DNA of 64,000 bases from Polaribacter butkevichii (lineage in GTDB: Bacteria > Bacteroidota > Bacteroidia > Flavobacteriales > Flavobacteriaceae): contig NZ_CP150661.1 of assembly GCF_038024105.1 (NCBI RefSeq), forward strand, positions 992,001 to 1,056,000. Reading direction: 5' to 3'. Shown one piece after another: positions 50,453 to 60,102 of this stretch. Within the stretch, counting starts at the first letter, position 1. Every line of letters begins with the position of its first letter. The position numbers and the translations under genes were made by a program. The notes below the pieces were generated by a model that worked only from the letters and a program-made list of their open reading frames with translations, was not told where the DNA came from and ran no database searches.

Positions 50453-52828
50453 ATGCTTAATAGAAGACACTTACTTTTTTTTCTCTTTATTCTCTGTACT
50501 TTTTTTACACACATAAGTTATGCGCAAGAATTTAGGGTGATAGACAATAAAGGAACTGTAAAAACGGCGATTAACAATAGAGTAACATACGGAGCTCCCC
50601 CTGCAACACCTTTAGAAGGTGATGTTTGGTTTGACACTGCTGCTACACCTATCGAAATTAAAATTTGGGATGATAATGTATGGAGACCAATTAATGATGC
50701 AGATTACGACCCAGAAAACGAAACAAATACAGCTTTTAGTGTTGTTACTGTTTCTGGTATCGATTATTTAAGAATTACAGATGCTAAAGGAAGTTTAGAC
50801 GTTCCATTATCTAGCATTTCTCAACCTCATACAGGTACACCTGGTTCTGTTTTCTTTGCAGGTACAGATGGCAAACCAACAGAAAATAATTCTCAATTAT
50901 TTTGGGATGCCACTAATACAAGACTATTTATTGGCCCCAGAGCTACCAATGATATTAATAACGAATTAAACGTTGGCGGATCTACAAGAACAAGTGGTTT
51001 AAATAACTCTGATGGTACAGAAGGCCTACCTTCCTACAGATTTACAAATGATAAAAACACAGGTATGTATACACCTGACTCAGATATATTAGCTTTTACT
51101 ACAGCAGGTATAGAAGCGTTAAGAATAGATGATGACCAACAAGTAAACGCTAACTATAATTTAAGTGTTGTTGGCGCATACAAAGATAGTAGTGGAGATT
51201 CTGGTACAAATGGTCAAATATTATCTTCTACAGCAACAGGTACTAATTGGGTAAACGCCTCTATAAATACAGACGATCAAAAAATAGATGTGTACGCTTT
51301 AAATGCTGATGGTAAAAATTTAGATTTATCTTTAGAAAGTGATGCAGAAACAACAAAACAAACAGATTTATCTGCTTTAAACATAGCTGGCGATGTTACA
51401 GGAACATTAGCCGCAAGCAAAGTAGAAAAAATACAAAACATTGCAGTATCTAATACAGTACCAACAAACGGACAGATATTAACTTATGATACTACAGCCT
51501 CAGAATGGCAACCAAAAGTAGCTACAAACTGGAATATTACAGGTAATATAGGTACTACGGCATCTCAATTTTTAGGAACCATAGATGATGTAAGAATGCA
51601 AATACGCTCTAATAATTTACCCATGTTAGAGTTTGGAAGAAGAGCAACATTAGGTTTAGTTACTGGTAATGCCGATTATACAAATGCAAACCAACCCTTA
51701 GTGCACCTAAATGGAGATGGTAATATTTCTGCCTTACAATTTGCTGCTTCTGGTGCGGGTTACTACAAACCCATGTTTTTTACAACCACAAATGGTAGTT
51801 TTAGACTAAAAGGGAGTTCTGGTAATACCGATTTATTTGAAATTGGTTCTGCAGGACCTACTAATGATGGACGTTTAGAACTTATTATAGGAGATGATGG
51901 CTCAGAGCCAATTATCTTTAAATCTTACAATTATAGAAATAGCGGGTTTCACAAAGAATTATTTAGAGTTCAGGGTAATGAAGATTCGGAATTTGCCAAA
52001 ACTAGATTTGGTATTAATATTAACCCTGCTCCTGTTGCAGTAGACGATACTTACAACACAACTGCTTATGGAAATACAGCAAATTCAACATTTCAAGTAA
52101 ATGGTTCCGTCTCCAAGTCTATTGTTACCACTTCGGCTGCATTAACATTAGACGAAGATCACCACACCATTGTATTGGGAGGCAATCATACAATAACACT
52201 ACCCACAGCAAATACTTGTGAAGGACGTATATATGTAATTAAAAACCCCAATACGTATGCCACTTCTATTTCTGGGTATGTAAATGAGCAAGGCGTTACA
52301 GGTATAGCAACAGTAAACAGCACTTCTACTTTATGGTTGCAAAGTGATGGCACAAATTGGCAGCAAATATCAAATAAATCGAGTGCTTCTACTGGTAAGT
52401 CTTTATTCTCTGTAACTACAACAGCCGCAATTCCTATTAATGGTGTTAGTATTCCCTCCGCTGGCGTTTGGTATAATTTAGATTTTGCTTTACCGTCAAC
52501 AACTATAAATGTACAAGCTGGTGATATTATAGATGTTAGAGTTAGCATCTCTGAAGAGCTCTCTTTCTATAATCAAATGGGAGATCTCTTACGCCTTTAT
52601 GTAAATACACCAAGTTTGGTAGGATCTCCAACAATGATAGAAACCTTGTTTGCTGGAGGTCTTAATAACAATTACGTTGCTGCAGCTACACTAAGTCAAA
52701 TGTTTACTGTAACCGGGAACGGAACATTAACTATGGGTATTCAAGTGAAATTTGTTAATACATCCTCAAGACTTATTTCCTCTAGTGATTCTGGTATAGG
52801 AGCCTTGCAAGTAATAATTTATAGGTAA
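50453..52828 (+). CDS. Large exported tail-fibre-like protein C
   Basis: A 791-residue protein with a signal peptide (about 1-25). The mature start reads EFRVIDNKGTVKTAINN. Then come GDVWFDTAA..IKIWDDNVWRPI, GSVFFAGTDGKPTENN (near 130), YRFTNDKNTGMYTPDSD ... EALRIDDD (near 200), NGQILSSTATGTNW and NGQILTYDTTASEWQP. A unit near 560-645 (TLDEDHHTIVLGGNHTITLP ... YVIKNPN ... LWLQSDGTNWQQI) is typical of phage and bacterial tail-fibre-like proteins. The final 145 residues form a separate beta-rich end with no match to its neighbours. No T9SS sorting domain is seen. Likely a long surface fibre; export route beyond Sec is unknown. Confidence 0.72.
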   Translation: MLNRRHLLFFLFILCTFFTHISYAQEFRVIDNKGTVKTAINNRVTYGAPPATPLEGDVWFDTAATPIEIKIWDDNVWRPINDADYDPENETNTAFSVVTVSGIDYLRITDAKGSLDVPLSSISQPHTGTPGSVFFAGTDGKPTENNSQLFWDATNTRLFIGPRATNDINNELNVGGSTRTSGLNNSDGTEGLPSYRFTNDKNTGMYTPDSDILAFTTAGIEALRIDDDQQVNANYNLSVVGAYKDSSGDSGTNGQILSSTATGTNWVNASINTDDQKIDVYALNADGKNLDLSLESDAETTKQTDLSALNIAGDVTGTLAASKVEKIQNIAVSNTVPTNGQILTYDTTASEWQPKVATNWNITGNIGTTASQFLGTIDDVRMQIRSNNLPMLEFGRRATLGLVTGNADYTNANQPLVHLNGDGNISALQFAASGAGYYKPMFFTTTNGSFRLKGSSGNTDLFEIGSAGPTNDGRLELIIGDDGSEPIIFKSYNYRNSGFHKELFRVQGNEDSEFAKTRFGININPAPVAVDDTYNTTAYGNTANSTFQVNGSVSKSIVTTSAALTLDEDHHTIVLGGNHTITLPTANTCEGRIYVIKNPNTYATSISGYVNEQGVTGIATVNSTSTLWLQSDGTNWQQISNKSSASTGKSLFSVTTTAAIPINGVSIPSAGVWYNLDFALPSTTINVQAGDIIDVRVSISEELSFYNQMGDLLRLYVNTPSLVGSPTMIETLFAGGLNNNYVAAATLSQMFTVTGNGTLTMGIQVKFVNTSSRLISSSDSGIGALQVIIYR

Positions 52829-53165
52829 GTACCTCTTTACATATAAAGCAAATACGTAAAATTATTTTTTTAAATAATTTTAAACACACTTAAAGTACTA
52901 AAAATAGTATTAGCAACTATTAAGTAGTGATATCTCTATTTGTAAAACTTCTTTAGGGCTTTCTTTTTATAAAAAAATATAACTAGTAACATGTTTTTTT
53001 TATTTACATTATAGCTATATAAATATATTTATCTTTAGTATTTAAAAATATTGAAATAATAAAATGTGACCTGAAAGGTATTTATGAGTCTAATAGTAGT
53101 GAAGAGCGTTAAGGTTCCTATAAAGGCTAATTACTAGCAAACTTTTAAAAACAACTTTTCCTGTT
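52829..53165 (+). other. Gene-free stretch before exported protein D
   Basis: A stretch of 337 AT-rich bases with no plausible gene. TATCTTTA near 53030 is one base off a -7 element. If used, a leader of about 125 bases would follow, holding the short hairpin ACCT-GAA-AGGT and an unassigned GA-rich part near 53090-53130. Confidence 0.5.
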
Positions 53166-54614
53166 ATGAAAAAGAAAATTGTATTATTTTTATTATTGGT
53201 AAGCTGTATACAAGTAAGTTTTAGTCAAAAAGTTAGGGTAATAGACAATAAAGGAACCGTAAAAAATGTAAATAACAACCAAGTTTACACCGCTGCTACA
53301 GACCCAAATTTACCAACAGTTATAGCCTTAGAAAACGATGTTTGGATAAACACAAGTACTACACCAAACACCACAAGCATATACAATGGCACTGCATGGG
53401 TTGCTTTATCAAATGAACATATAGGCGCAACAGGCTCTGTTTTCTTTGCAGGTACAGATGGTAAACCAGCAGAAGAGAATGATGAATTATTTTATGATAT
53501 AGGTAACAAACGTTTTGGCGTAGGAAAAAACGACCCCGATTATAAACTAGATGTTGATGGAGCAATAGGTGCTCAAGGAATACTTAATTCTAACGGAACT
53601 AGTAATGAACCTTCTTACCGTTTTAAAAACGATGTAAACACCGGGTTATACCGCCCTGCTGCAGATGAAATTGGTTTTATTGTAGGAGCTATAGAAGCTA
53701 TGCGGGTAGAAGAAGATAGTAACGAAACTCTTGTTACTATAAAACAAACCTTAAAACTAGACGGACAAGTTCTAGACGAAAGTAATACTGCTGGTACAGT
53801 TGGACAAGTTTTAACAGCAACTGCTACAGGTACTAATTGGGATAATATTTCATCATTAGAAACAACATCAACCATAACAAATACAATTGTAGGTCATAAA
53901 ATTGCAGATTACACAAATGAAAATGGAGGAACACCAGTTACAATAAACGAAACGGTAACATCCTTATCTCAAGATAATACACCTACTACAACGAATGCTG
54001 CTGCAACAGGAGAAATTACATTTACAGATGAAAACGGCGCCACAACCGGAAAAGCCCAAGTTGTTAGTGCCAATGCAGCAAATACAATTTCTGTAGGTAC
54101 AGATGGTGGTGCTTATTTAGGTCCAACAGTATACACTGGTTTTTTTATCATTGCAGCTCCAGGAGGCACAGCCACAAGCTCTACTCCATTAATTATTAAT
54201 GGATTACCTTTTAAACCTTCTCAAATAACATTTATAGCTCATGCTAATGTAGAGAGCACCAATATAGATGCTATAGGATCTAGCTCTAATAATATAAATA
54301 ACTCTTTTGGAACTATGAATGGATTTGCTAGAGTTATTAATGGTACAAAAACACAACAAGTAATTTATTTAGGTGGTAGTGGAGAATCTATCAATAATAT
54401 TTCTCGTTATGCCTCTAGTTCTAATTGCATTGGTCTTCGCTACGGAAACCAAGACGCATTAGATTTAGGAAAAATAACCGCTTCTTTTACTACTTTTACT
54501 ACAGATGGTTTTGAACTACAGACAACACATACTCAAGGCACAAGTGGCTCTACAGCTCTAAGAAATGCTATTTTTAGTGAAAGTCTTGTTGTTTTATATA
54601 CCGCTTACAAATAG
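53166..54614 (+). CDS. Exported tail-fibre-like protein D
   Basis: A 482-residue protein with a signal peptide (about 1-20, ending V-S-F-S-Q). It repeats the plan of protein C in shorter form: KVRVIDNKGTVKNVNNN at the mature start, NDVWINTSTTPNTTSIYNGT, GSVFFAGTDGKPAEEND (near 90), YRFKNDVNTGLYRPAADE ... EAMRVEED (near 152), and VGQVLTATATGTNWDN (near 215). The C-terminal 160 residues (from GPTVYTGFFIIAAPGG) are unrelated to the end of C and contain GLPFKPSQITFIAHAN, a pattern like phage receptor-binding tips. The shared base and different tip suggest modular swapping. Confidence 0.72.
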   Translation: MKKKIVLFLLLVSCIQVSFSQKVRVIDNKGTVKNVNNNQVYTAATDPNLPTVIALENDVWINTSTTPNTTSIYNGTAWVALSNEHIGATGSVFFAGTDGKPAEENDELFYDIGNKRFGVGKNDPDYKLDVDGAIGAQGILNSNGTSNEPSYRFKNDVNTGLYRPAADEIGFIVGAIEAMRVEEDSNETLVTIKQTLKLDGQVLDESNTAGTVGQVLTATATGTNWDNISSLETTSTITNTIVGHKIADYTNENGGTPVTINETVTSLSQDNTPTTTNAAATGEITFTDENGATTGKAQVVSANAANTISVGTDGGAYLGPTVYTGFFIIAAPGGTATSSTPLIINGLPFKPSQITFIAHANVESTNIDAIGSSSNNINNSFGTMNGFARVINGTKTQQVIYLGGSGESINNISRYASSSNCIGLRYGNQDALDLGKITASFTTFTTDGFELQTTHTQGTSGSTALRNAIFSESLVVLYTAYK

Positions 54615-54742
54615 CAACTCCCCCATCTACTTTAATCACTAAATAATACATAAATTTTATCAATTTCTAAATCAACATATTAATTAAAAACAGCGTACAT
54701 AAAAAACTGTTCCTATTAAGTAAACAAATCGTCTCTAATTCT

Positions 54743-54750
54743 TATATTTG
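54743..54750 (+). promoter_or_regulatory. Candidate ffh -7 element
   Basis: TATATTTG matches TAnnTTTG, 25 bases before the ATG at 54776. Confidence 0.6.
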
Positions 54751-54775
54751 TGCTTCCTAAAAAAGAAGACCAATT

Positions 54776-56104
54776 ATGTTTAATAATTTAAGCGATAAAT
54801 TAGATAAAGCCTTACACACCTTAAAAGGTCATGGTAAAATTACAGAGGTTAATGTAGCAGAAACGCTAAAAGAAGTTAGAAGAGCATTATTAGATGCCGA
54901 TGTTAACTTTAAAATTGCCAAAGATTTCACTAAAAGAGTACAAACCAAAGCTTTAGGTCAAGACGTATTAACTACGTTAAACCCAGGCCAATTAATGGTA
55001 AAGTTAGTTAAAGATGAGCTAACAGAATTAATGGGTGGAGAAACTGTAGGTGTTAATTTAGGTGGTTCGCCAACCGTAATTTTAATGTCTGGTTTACAAG
55101 GTTCTGGTAAAACTACTTTTTCAGGAAAATTAGCAAACTTTCTTAAAGATAAAAAATCTAAACAAGTATTATTAGTAGGTTGTGATGTTTACAGACCTGC
55201 CGCTATAAATCAATTACAAGTTGTTGGAGAGCAAATTGGTGTAGAAGTATATGCAGAAGTTGGTAACAACAATCCCGTAGAAATTTCACAAAACGCTATA
55301 AAGCATGCAAAAGCAAACGGTAAAAATGTAGTTATTATTGATACTGCTGGTCGTTTAGCTGTAGATACAGAAATGATGAATGAAATTTCTAACATTCATA
55401 AAGCTGTAAACCCACAAGAAACTTTATTTGTTGTAGATTCTATGACAGGGCAAGATGCTGTAAATACTGCAAAAGCCTTTAATGATATCTTAAATTTTGA
55501 TGGTGTTGTACTTACAAAATTAGATGGAGATACACGTGGTGGAGCTGCATTGTCTATAAAATCTGTGGTTGATAAACCTATTAAGTTTATTGGTACTGGA
55601 GAAAAAATGGATGCAATTGATGTTTTCCATCCAGATAGAATGGCAGACAGAATTTTGGGTATGGGAGATGTTGTTTCTTTAGTAGAAAGAGCGCAAGACC
55701 AATACGACGAAGAAGAAGCTAGAAAATTACAAAAGAAGATTGCTAAAAATCAATTTGGTTTTGATGACTTTTTAAGTCAGATTCAACAAATTAAAAAGAT
55801 GGGTAGCATGAAAGATTTAGTAGGTATGATTCCTGGAGCAGGAAAAGCAATGAAAGATGTAGATATAGATGACGATGCTTTTAAAGGTATTGAAGCTATT
55901 ATACACTCTATGACTCCAGAAGAAAGAAGCACTCCATCAACCATAAATGCTAGTAGAAAAAAGAGAATTGCAAAAGGTTCTGGTACTTCGGTTAACGAGG
56001 TAAACCAACTAATGAAGCAATTTAATCAAATGAGTAAAATGATGAAAATGATGCAAGGTGGTGGTGGCCGAAAAATGATGCAAATGATGCAAGGCATGAA
56101 ATAA
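54776..56104 (+). CDS. ffh: Signal recognition particle protein Ffh
   Basis: A 442-residue GTPase that binds signal sequences and 4.5S RNA and targets nascent membrane proteins to FtsY and SecYEG. The N domain is at the start; the G domain has GLQGSGKTTF (G1, near 107), DTAGR, and TKLDGDTRGGAAL. The Met-rich M domain from about 300 ends in repeated MMKMMQ/RKMMQMMQ. Standard length. The ffs RNA gene was not seen in this window. A strong terminator follows. Confidence 0.97.
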   Translation: MFNNLSDKLDKALHTLKGHGKITEVNVAETLKEVRRALLDADVNFKIAKDFTKRVQTKALGQDVLTTLNPGQLMVKLVKDELTELMGGETVGVNLGGSPTVILMSGLQGSGKTTFSGKLANFLKDKKSKQVLLVGCDVYRPAAINQLQVVGEQIGVEVYAEVGNNNPVEISQNAIKHAKANGKNVVIIDTAGRLAVDTEMMNEISNIHKAVNPQETLFVVDSMTGQDAVNTAKAFNDILNFDGVVLTKLDGDTRGGAALSIKSVVDKPIKFIGTGEKMDAIDVFHPDRMADRILGMGDVVSLVERAQDQYDEEEARKLQKKIAKNQFGFDDFLSQIQQIKKMGSMKDLVGMIPGAGKAMKDVDIDDDAFKGIEAIIHSMTPEERSTPSTINASRKKRIAKGSGTSVNEVNQLMKQFNQMSKMMKMMQGGGGRKMMQMMQGMK

Positions 56105-56113
56105 CAAGTGTTT

Positions 56114-56133
56114 AGGCTGCTTTTTAGCAGCCT
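56114..56133 (+). terminator. ffh terminator
   Basis: AGGCTGC (56114-56120) pairs with GCAGCCT (56127-56133), followed by more T. A classic GC-rich stem for this AT-rich genome. Confidence 0.92.
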
Positions 56134-56165
56134 TTTTTAATATTTATATCTTTTAATTATAAATA

Positions 56166-57587
56166 ATGCTTCAAAAAGTAAGTGACTTATTATTAAATTC
56201 AAAAAAAAATAGAATATTATTTTTTTCATTTTTAGCTATTCTAATTTTTTTAATATCTCGTAAAAATGGAATCTTTTGGGATAATGTATTATTTAGTTCT
56301 AAAATTGGTAGCCATCTTTATAACAACTCTCTTTTTAACTGGATATTGCCAGATAATTTAGACGCTGCCCATCCACCAACATTTGGGTTTCTATTGGCAA
56401 TTTTTTGGAAAATATTTGGAGTTAATTTATTTAGCTCTCACCTATTAATGGTACCGTTTACAATAGGTTTTTTTTATCAAATTTTTAAATTTGTAAACTA
56501 TTTTTTAAAATCAAATTTACAATCATTATTTGCATTTCTTTTAATTATTGTAGACCCAACATTATCAGCACAATTTGTTTTAATTAGTCCAGAAATTATA
56601 CAATTATTTTTCTTTTTCTTTGCTATTAACTCAATTTTATATCGTAATAATACCCTTAAAATAATTGCACTTTTTTTCTTAAGTATTATTTCGATAAGAA
56701 GTATGATGCTCTGTTTTGGAGTCTTTTTATTTGACATTATAAACCGCTACAATAATAAAGAGTCCGTAATTACAAAAAAACTTCTTTTAAGTTATTTTAT
56801 TGGCAGTATACCTGCTTTTAGTTTTTTAATAGCACATTATCTAACCAAAGGATGGTTGTATTCTCACGATAACTCTCCTTGGAAAAGTAATCATGAAATT
56901 ATTACTTTAGGTAGTTTTTTAAAAAACTGTATTGTATTAGTTCATAGGTATTTAGACTTTGGAAGAGTTTTTATAATTATTTTTATAATCGTTGGATTAG
57001 TATCTTATGGAAAGAAATTTTTTAAGTCTAAAAAAAATAAACAATTAATATTAATTTTAATAACATCAATCTTAGCAATAGTTATAGCCAGTTTATCATT
57101 TACAAATCCAATTGGACATCGTTATTTTATTGTTTCTTATATTTGTTTTACATTATTAGCATTTATAATTTTAAATTCTTTTTACCCAAAAAAAAGAATT
57201 ATCTATAGCTTACTTTTTATAGGTTTATTAACTGGTAATTTATGGATTTATCCCAAAAAAATATCACAAGGTTGGGATGCTACATTGGCACACATACCTT
57301 ATTATAATTTACGTTTAACAGCAATAGATTATTTAGACAAAAACAACATACCTATTAAAGAAGTAGCTACTTTTTTTCCTAATATAACCTCTTTACATAA
57401 TATAGATTTAAATAATGATAAACGTACTTTTGCTACTTTCAATAACAAAAATAATTATGTCTTTTATTCTAATATCTACAATTTATCTGACGAAGAACTT
57501 GATATTTTAGATAAAAATTATAGTATATTAAAAGAATTCGATAACTTTAACATAACTATTACCATTTATACTTTAAACAAAAAATGA
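56166..57587 (+). CDS. Polytopic membrane protein, GT39/ArnT-like glycosyltransferase
   Basis: A 473-residue protein with about 10-12 membrane segments and a C-terminal soluble part of about 90 residues. The first outside loop holds [18 protein letters not shown] and [20 protein letters not shown], where the Asp residues match the place of the catalytic acid in GT-C enzymes such as ArnT and protein mannosyltransferases (D-x-x-H-P-P-type loop). It would use a polyprenyl-phosphate sugar. Acceptor unknown. The stop overlaps the folD start by 4 bases (ATGA). Confidence 0.72.
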   Translation: MLQKVSDLLLNSKKNRILFFSFLAILIFLISRKNGIFWDNVLFSSKIGSHLYNNSLFNWILPDNLDAAHPPTFGFLLAIFWKIFGVNLFSSHLLMVPFTIGFFYQIFKFVNYFLKSNLQSLFAFLLIIVDPTLSAQFVLISPEIIQLFFFFFAINSILYRNNTLKIIALFFLSIISIRSMMLCFGVFLFDIINRYNNKESVITKKLLLSYFIGSIPAFSFLIAHYLTKGWLYSHDNSPWKSNHEIITLGSFLKNCIVLVHRYLDFGRVFIIIFIIVGLVSYGKKFFKSKKNKQLILILITSILAIVIASLSFTNPIGHRYFIVSYICFTLLAFIILNSFYPKKRIIYSLLFIGLLTGNLWIYPKKISQGWDATLAHIPYYNLRLTAIDYLDKNNIPIKEVATFFPNITSLHNIDLNNDKRTFATFNNKNNYVFYSNIYNLSDEELDILDKNYSILKEFDNFNITITIYTLNKK

Positions 57588-58459
57588 TTTTACTAGACGG
57601 AAAAAAAACATCTGCAGACATTAAAGAAGAAATTGCCTTAGATGTAAGAGAATTAAAAGACAACGGATTAAAAACACCTCACTTGGCTGCAATTATTGTA
57701 GGCCATGATGGAGCAAGTGTTACCTACGTAAATGCAAAAGTAAAAGCCTGTGAGCGTGTTGGTTTCGAATCTACTTTAATTAGATTGCCTGAGGAAACCA
57801 CAGAAGAAGAGTTGTTAAATGAAATTGAAATTTTAAATATCGACAATGATATTGATGGTTTTATTGTACAACTACCTTTGCCAAAACATATTGACGAACA
57901 AAAAATATTAATGGCTGTAAATCCTGATAAAGATGTAGACGGGTTTCATCCAACAAATGTTGGAAAAATGGCATTAAATTTACCTACTTTTATATCTGCA
58001 ACTCCTTTTGGAATTCTAGAATTATTAGAAAGATACAATGTTGAAACTTCTGGAAAACATGTTGTTGTTTTAGGTAGAAGTCATATTGTAGGTAGCCCAA
58101 TGAGTATTTTGTTATCTCAAAAAAGAAAGGTTGGTAATGCAACTGTTACCATGTGCCACAGTAGAACAAAAAACTTAAAAGAAATTACTTTACAAGCAGA
58201 TATTATTGTTGCTGCTATTGGAATTCCTGAGTTTTTAAAAGCAGATATGGTTAAAGATCATATTACTGTAATAGATGTTGGTATTACGCGTTTAGCTGAT
58301 TCTAGCAAAAAAAGTGGATTTAGATTAGTTGGTGATGTTGCTTTTGATGAAGTTGCTAAAAAAGCTGATTTTATAACGCCAGTTCCTGGTGGTGTGGGTC
58401 CAATGACCATTGCAATGTTATTAAAAAACACATTATTAGCTTGCCAAAGAAAAAGCTAG
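57584..58459 (+). CDS. folD: Methylenetetrahydrofolate dehydrogenase/cyclohydrolase
   Basis: A 291-residue bifunctional enzyme that interconverts 5,10-methylene-, methenyl- and 10-formyl-tetrahydrofolate, feeding purine and formyl-Met synthesis. It shows [15 protein letters not shown] with the catalytic Lys near 55, [24 protein letters not shown], the NAD(P) motif [13 protein letters not shown] and the closing [16 protein letters not shown]. Standard length. It starts in an ATGA overlap with the membrane glycosyltransferase gene. Confidence 0.97.
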   Translation: MILLDGKKTSADIKEEIALDVRELKDNGLKTPHLAAIIVGHDGASVTYVNAKVKACERVGFESTLIRLPEETTEEELLNEIEILNIDNDIDGFIVQLPLPKHIDEQKILMAVNPDKDVDGFHPTNVGKMALNLPTFISATPFGILELLERYNVETSGKHVVVLGRSHIVGSPMSILLSQKRKVGNATVTMCHSRTKNLKEITLQADIIVAAIGIPEFLKADMVKDHITVIDVGITRLADSSKKSGFRLVGDVAFDEVAKKADFITPVPGGVGPMTIAMLLKNTLLACQRKS

Positions 58460-58470
58460 TTTTTTTCATA

Positions 58471-58518
58471 AATCATAAAAAAAAGCGATGAATTAAATTC
58501 ATCGCTTTTTTTATGATT
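58471..58518. terminator. Long bidirectional terminator after folD
   Basis: An almost perfect stem of about 23 bp (58471-58494 with 58496-58518, one bulged A), core GCGATGAATT/AATTCATCGC with A and T runs in the outer part. It serves folD and the convergent permease gene. Confidence 0.92.
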
Positions 58519-58525
58519 AAACAAT

Positions 58526-59545
58526 TTATTGCATATCATTCTCAACAAATTCTTTTCTATAAATTTTTACAATTACTAAAAACAAACTGATTAATAGCGG
58601 TCCAAAAATCAATCCTATAAACCCAAATAAAGGCACACCAACAATAACACCAATTAAAGTAATTAATGGATGAACATCATCTAACTTTTTTAAAACCAAC
58701 AGCCTTATAATATTATCTGTAGACCCAACTACAACAATCCCGTAAATTAAAATTCCCCAAGCGGCAAAACTATCTCCTGAGGCTAGCGTTAAAAGAAAAA
58801 CAGGTAAGATACCAACAAAGGTTCCTATAAATGGAATCATAGAACCTACAGTAACAATGGTAAACCAAAAGAAAGGATTATTGATATCGAAAATTAGAAA
58901 TCCTATTAACGCAATTATACCTTGTGCAACAGCTACTAACGGAATTCCTATGGTATTAGAACGCACCATAGATTGCGCTTCTAAACCAATAATTTTTAAA
59001 TTAACTTCGTTTATTGGTACGTATTTATATATAGATTTTCTTATTATGTTTTCATTAATCAACATAAAATAAAGCAAAAAATACATTAAACCAACAGATA
59101 GAAATATATTAAAGGTACTACCAACAAAACCTTGTAAACTATCTGTAATCCAGCTAGAAACTTTTGCTGCATCTATACTTTCTGCAAAACTATACCCAAC
59201 TTTACTTTCTAAAGAAGTCAATTGTGTTTTAAATTCTGTTACAACTTCTTCAGAATTACCTACTACATCACTAACTTTATTTGCTAACATTAGTAAAATT
59301 CCAGAAATTGGTAAAAGTATCCCTATAAAAGAAACTAAGATTAAAAAAGCTGCGGCTAAATTTGGTTTCCATTTTTTCTTTACCAGAAAAATCATGCCTT
59401 TTCTTAATAGAACAAAAAATGTTACAGCTCCCAAAACACCAGATAAATAGGGAATTAATTCCCTAAAAATTAAAATAAAAATAAATAAAATAAGTAATAA
59501 GACAAATATTTGTCTTATTAATCTTGGTGCAATAGTATTTTTCAT
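58526..59545 (-). CDS. AI-2E family transporter (PerM-like permease)
   Basis: A 339-residue protein with about eight membrane segments. The soluble central loop (about 85-150) and the late GSMIPFIGTFVGILPVFL and VHPLITLIGVIVGVPLFG segments are typical of the AI-2E/UPF0118 family. Members were named for export of the AI-2 signal, but many are ion antiporters or permeases of unknown substrate, and no luxS is visible here. It starts 80 bases after the cupin gene and may be cotranscribed. Confidence 0.9.
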   Translation of the reverse strand: MKNTIAPRLIRQIFVLLLILFIFILIFRELIPYLSGVLGAVTFFVLLRKGMIFLVKKKWKPNLAAAFLILVSFIGILLPISGILLMLANKVSDVVGNSEEVVTEFKTQLTSLESKVGYSFAESIDAAKVSSWITDSLQGFVGSTFNIFLSVGLMYFLLYFMLINENIIRKSIYKYVPINEVNLKIIGLEAQSMVRSNTIGIPLVAVAQGIIALIGFLIFDINNPFFWFTIVTVGSMIPFIGTFVGILPVFLLTLASGDSFAAWGILIYGIVVVGSTDNIIRLLVLKKLDDVHPLITLIGVIVGVPLFGFIGLIFGPLLISLFLVIVKIYRKEFVENDMQ

Positions 59546-59625
59546 ATGTAATGTTTTGTGGCAATTTAAAAAGATTATAGAGTTTAAATGATCGCTATCA
59601 ATTTATAAATTACCACAAACGGAAT

Positions 59626-59994
59626 TTACTCGTCTTCCCTATGTACTAAATCTATAGAAAAAGCAGGCGTGCAAATTGCCATATACTCACATGATTCTGA
59701 AAAAGGGTTTGAATATTGAACTCTGGTGTTTTTTTCTATTTTAATAGATTCACCTGCAGATAAAACAATCGTTTCTCCATCAATTATAAATTGTTTTTTT
59801 CCTTTTATAATATAGGTGTATTCTTCAAATTCTGGCGTTTGAAAAGGCTCACTCCAACCAGAAGGCGCAACCATGTGTGCAATACTTAATTGAGCATTAC
59901 CGTCTGTAGCATTACCAAAATGCTCTTCTATAACTTTACCGTCTGTTGTAGGTACCACAAAGGGTGTTTTTTGAATTGTAAATTTTTTCTTCAT
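59626..59994 (-). CDS. Cupin-domain protein
   Basis: A 122-residue single-domain cupin. Cupin motif 1 is seen around LSIAHMVAPSGWSEPFQTPEFEEYTYIIKG and motif 2 around ESIKIEKNTRVQYSNP, but the first motif has few His, so metal binding is uncertain. The frame can be extended to 60066, but that stretch overlaps the recQ terminator (60041-60074); ATG 59994 is therefore chosen. Substrate or sugar ligand unknown. Confidence 0.82.
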   Translation of the reverse strand: MKKKFTIQKTPFVVPTTDGKVIEEHFGNATDGNAQLSIAHMVAPSGWSEPFQTPEFEEYTYIIKGKKQFIIDGETIVLSAGESIKIEKNTRVQYSNPFSESCEYMAICTPAFSIDLVHREDE

Positions 59995-60040
59995 AAAATT
60001 GTTTTTGTACTGATACTTATTGGCTTTATTATCAATCAAC

Positions 60041-60074
60041 AAAAAAGGCTGAAAACTAAATTTCAACCTTTTTT
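60041..60074 (-). terminator. recQ terminator
   Basis: The 14 bases at 60041-60054 pair with 60061-60074 with one C-A mismatch (AAAAAAGG with CCTTTTTT outside, TGAAA with TTTCA inside), loop ACTAAA. It lies 29 bases after the recQ stop. Confidence 0.8.
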
Positions 60075-60102
60075 ATCTTTTTATTTTATACTATTATAGA
60101 CT

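Noticed and set aside
47121..54614. A prophage or phage-derived particle, suggested by tail-fibre-like modules
   Set aside because: No capsid, portal, terminase, sheath, baseplate, lysis or integrase gene is present, and all six proteins have Sec signal peptides, which phage structural proteins lack.
59995..60066. 24-codon N-terminal extension of the cupin protein
   Set aside because: The extension would be encoded by the recQ terminator, and MKKKFTIQ at 59994 is a normal start.
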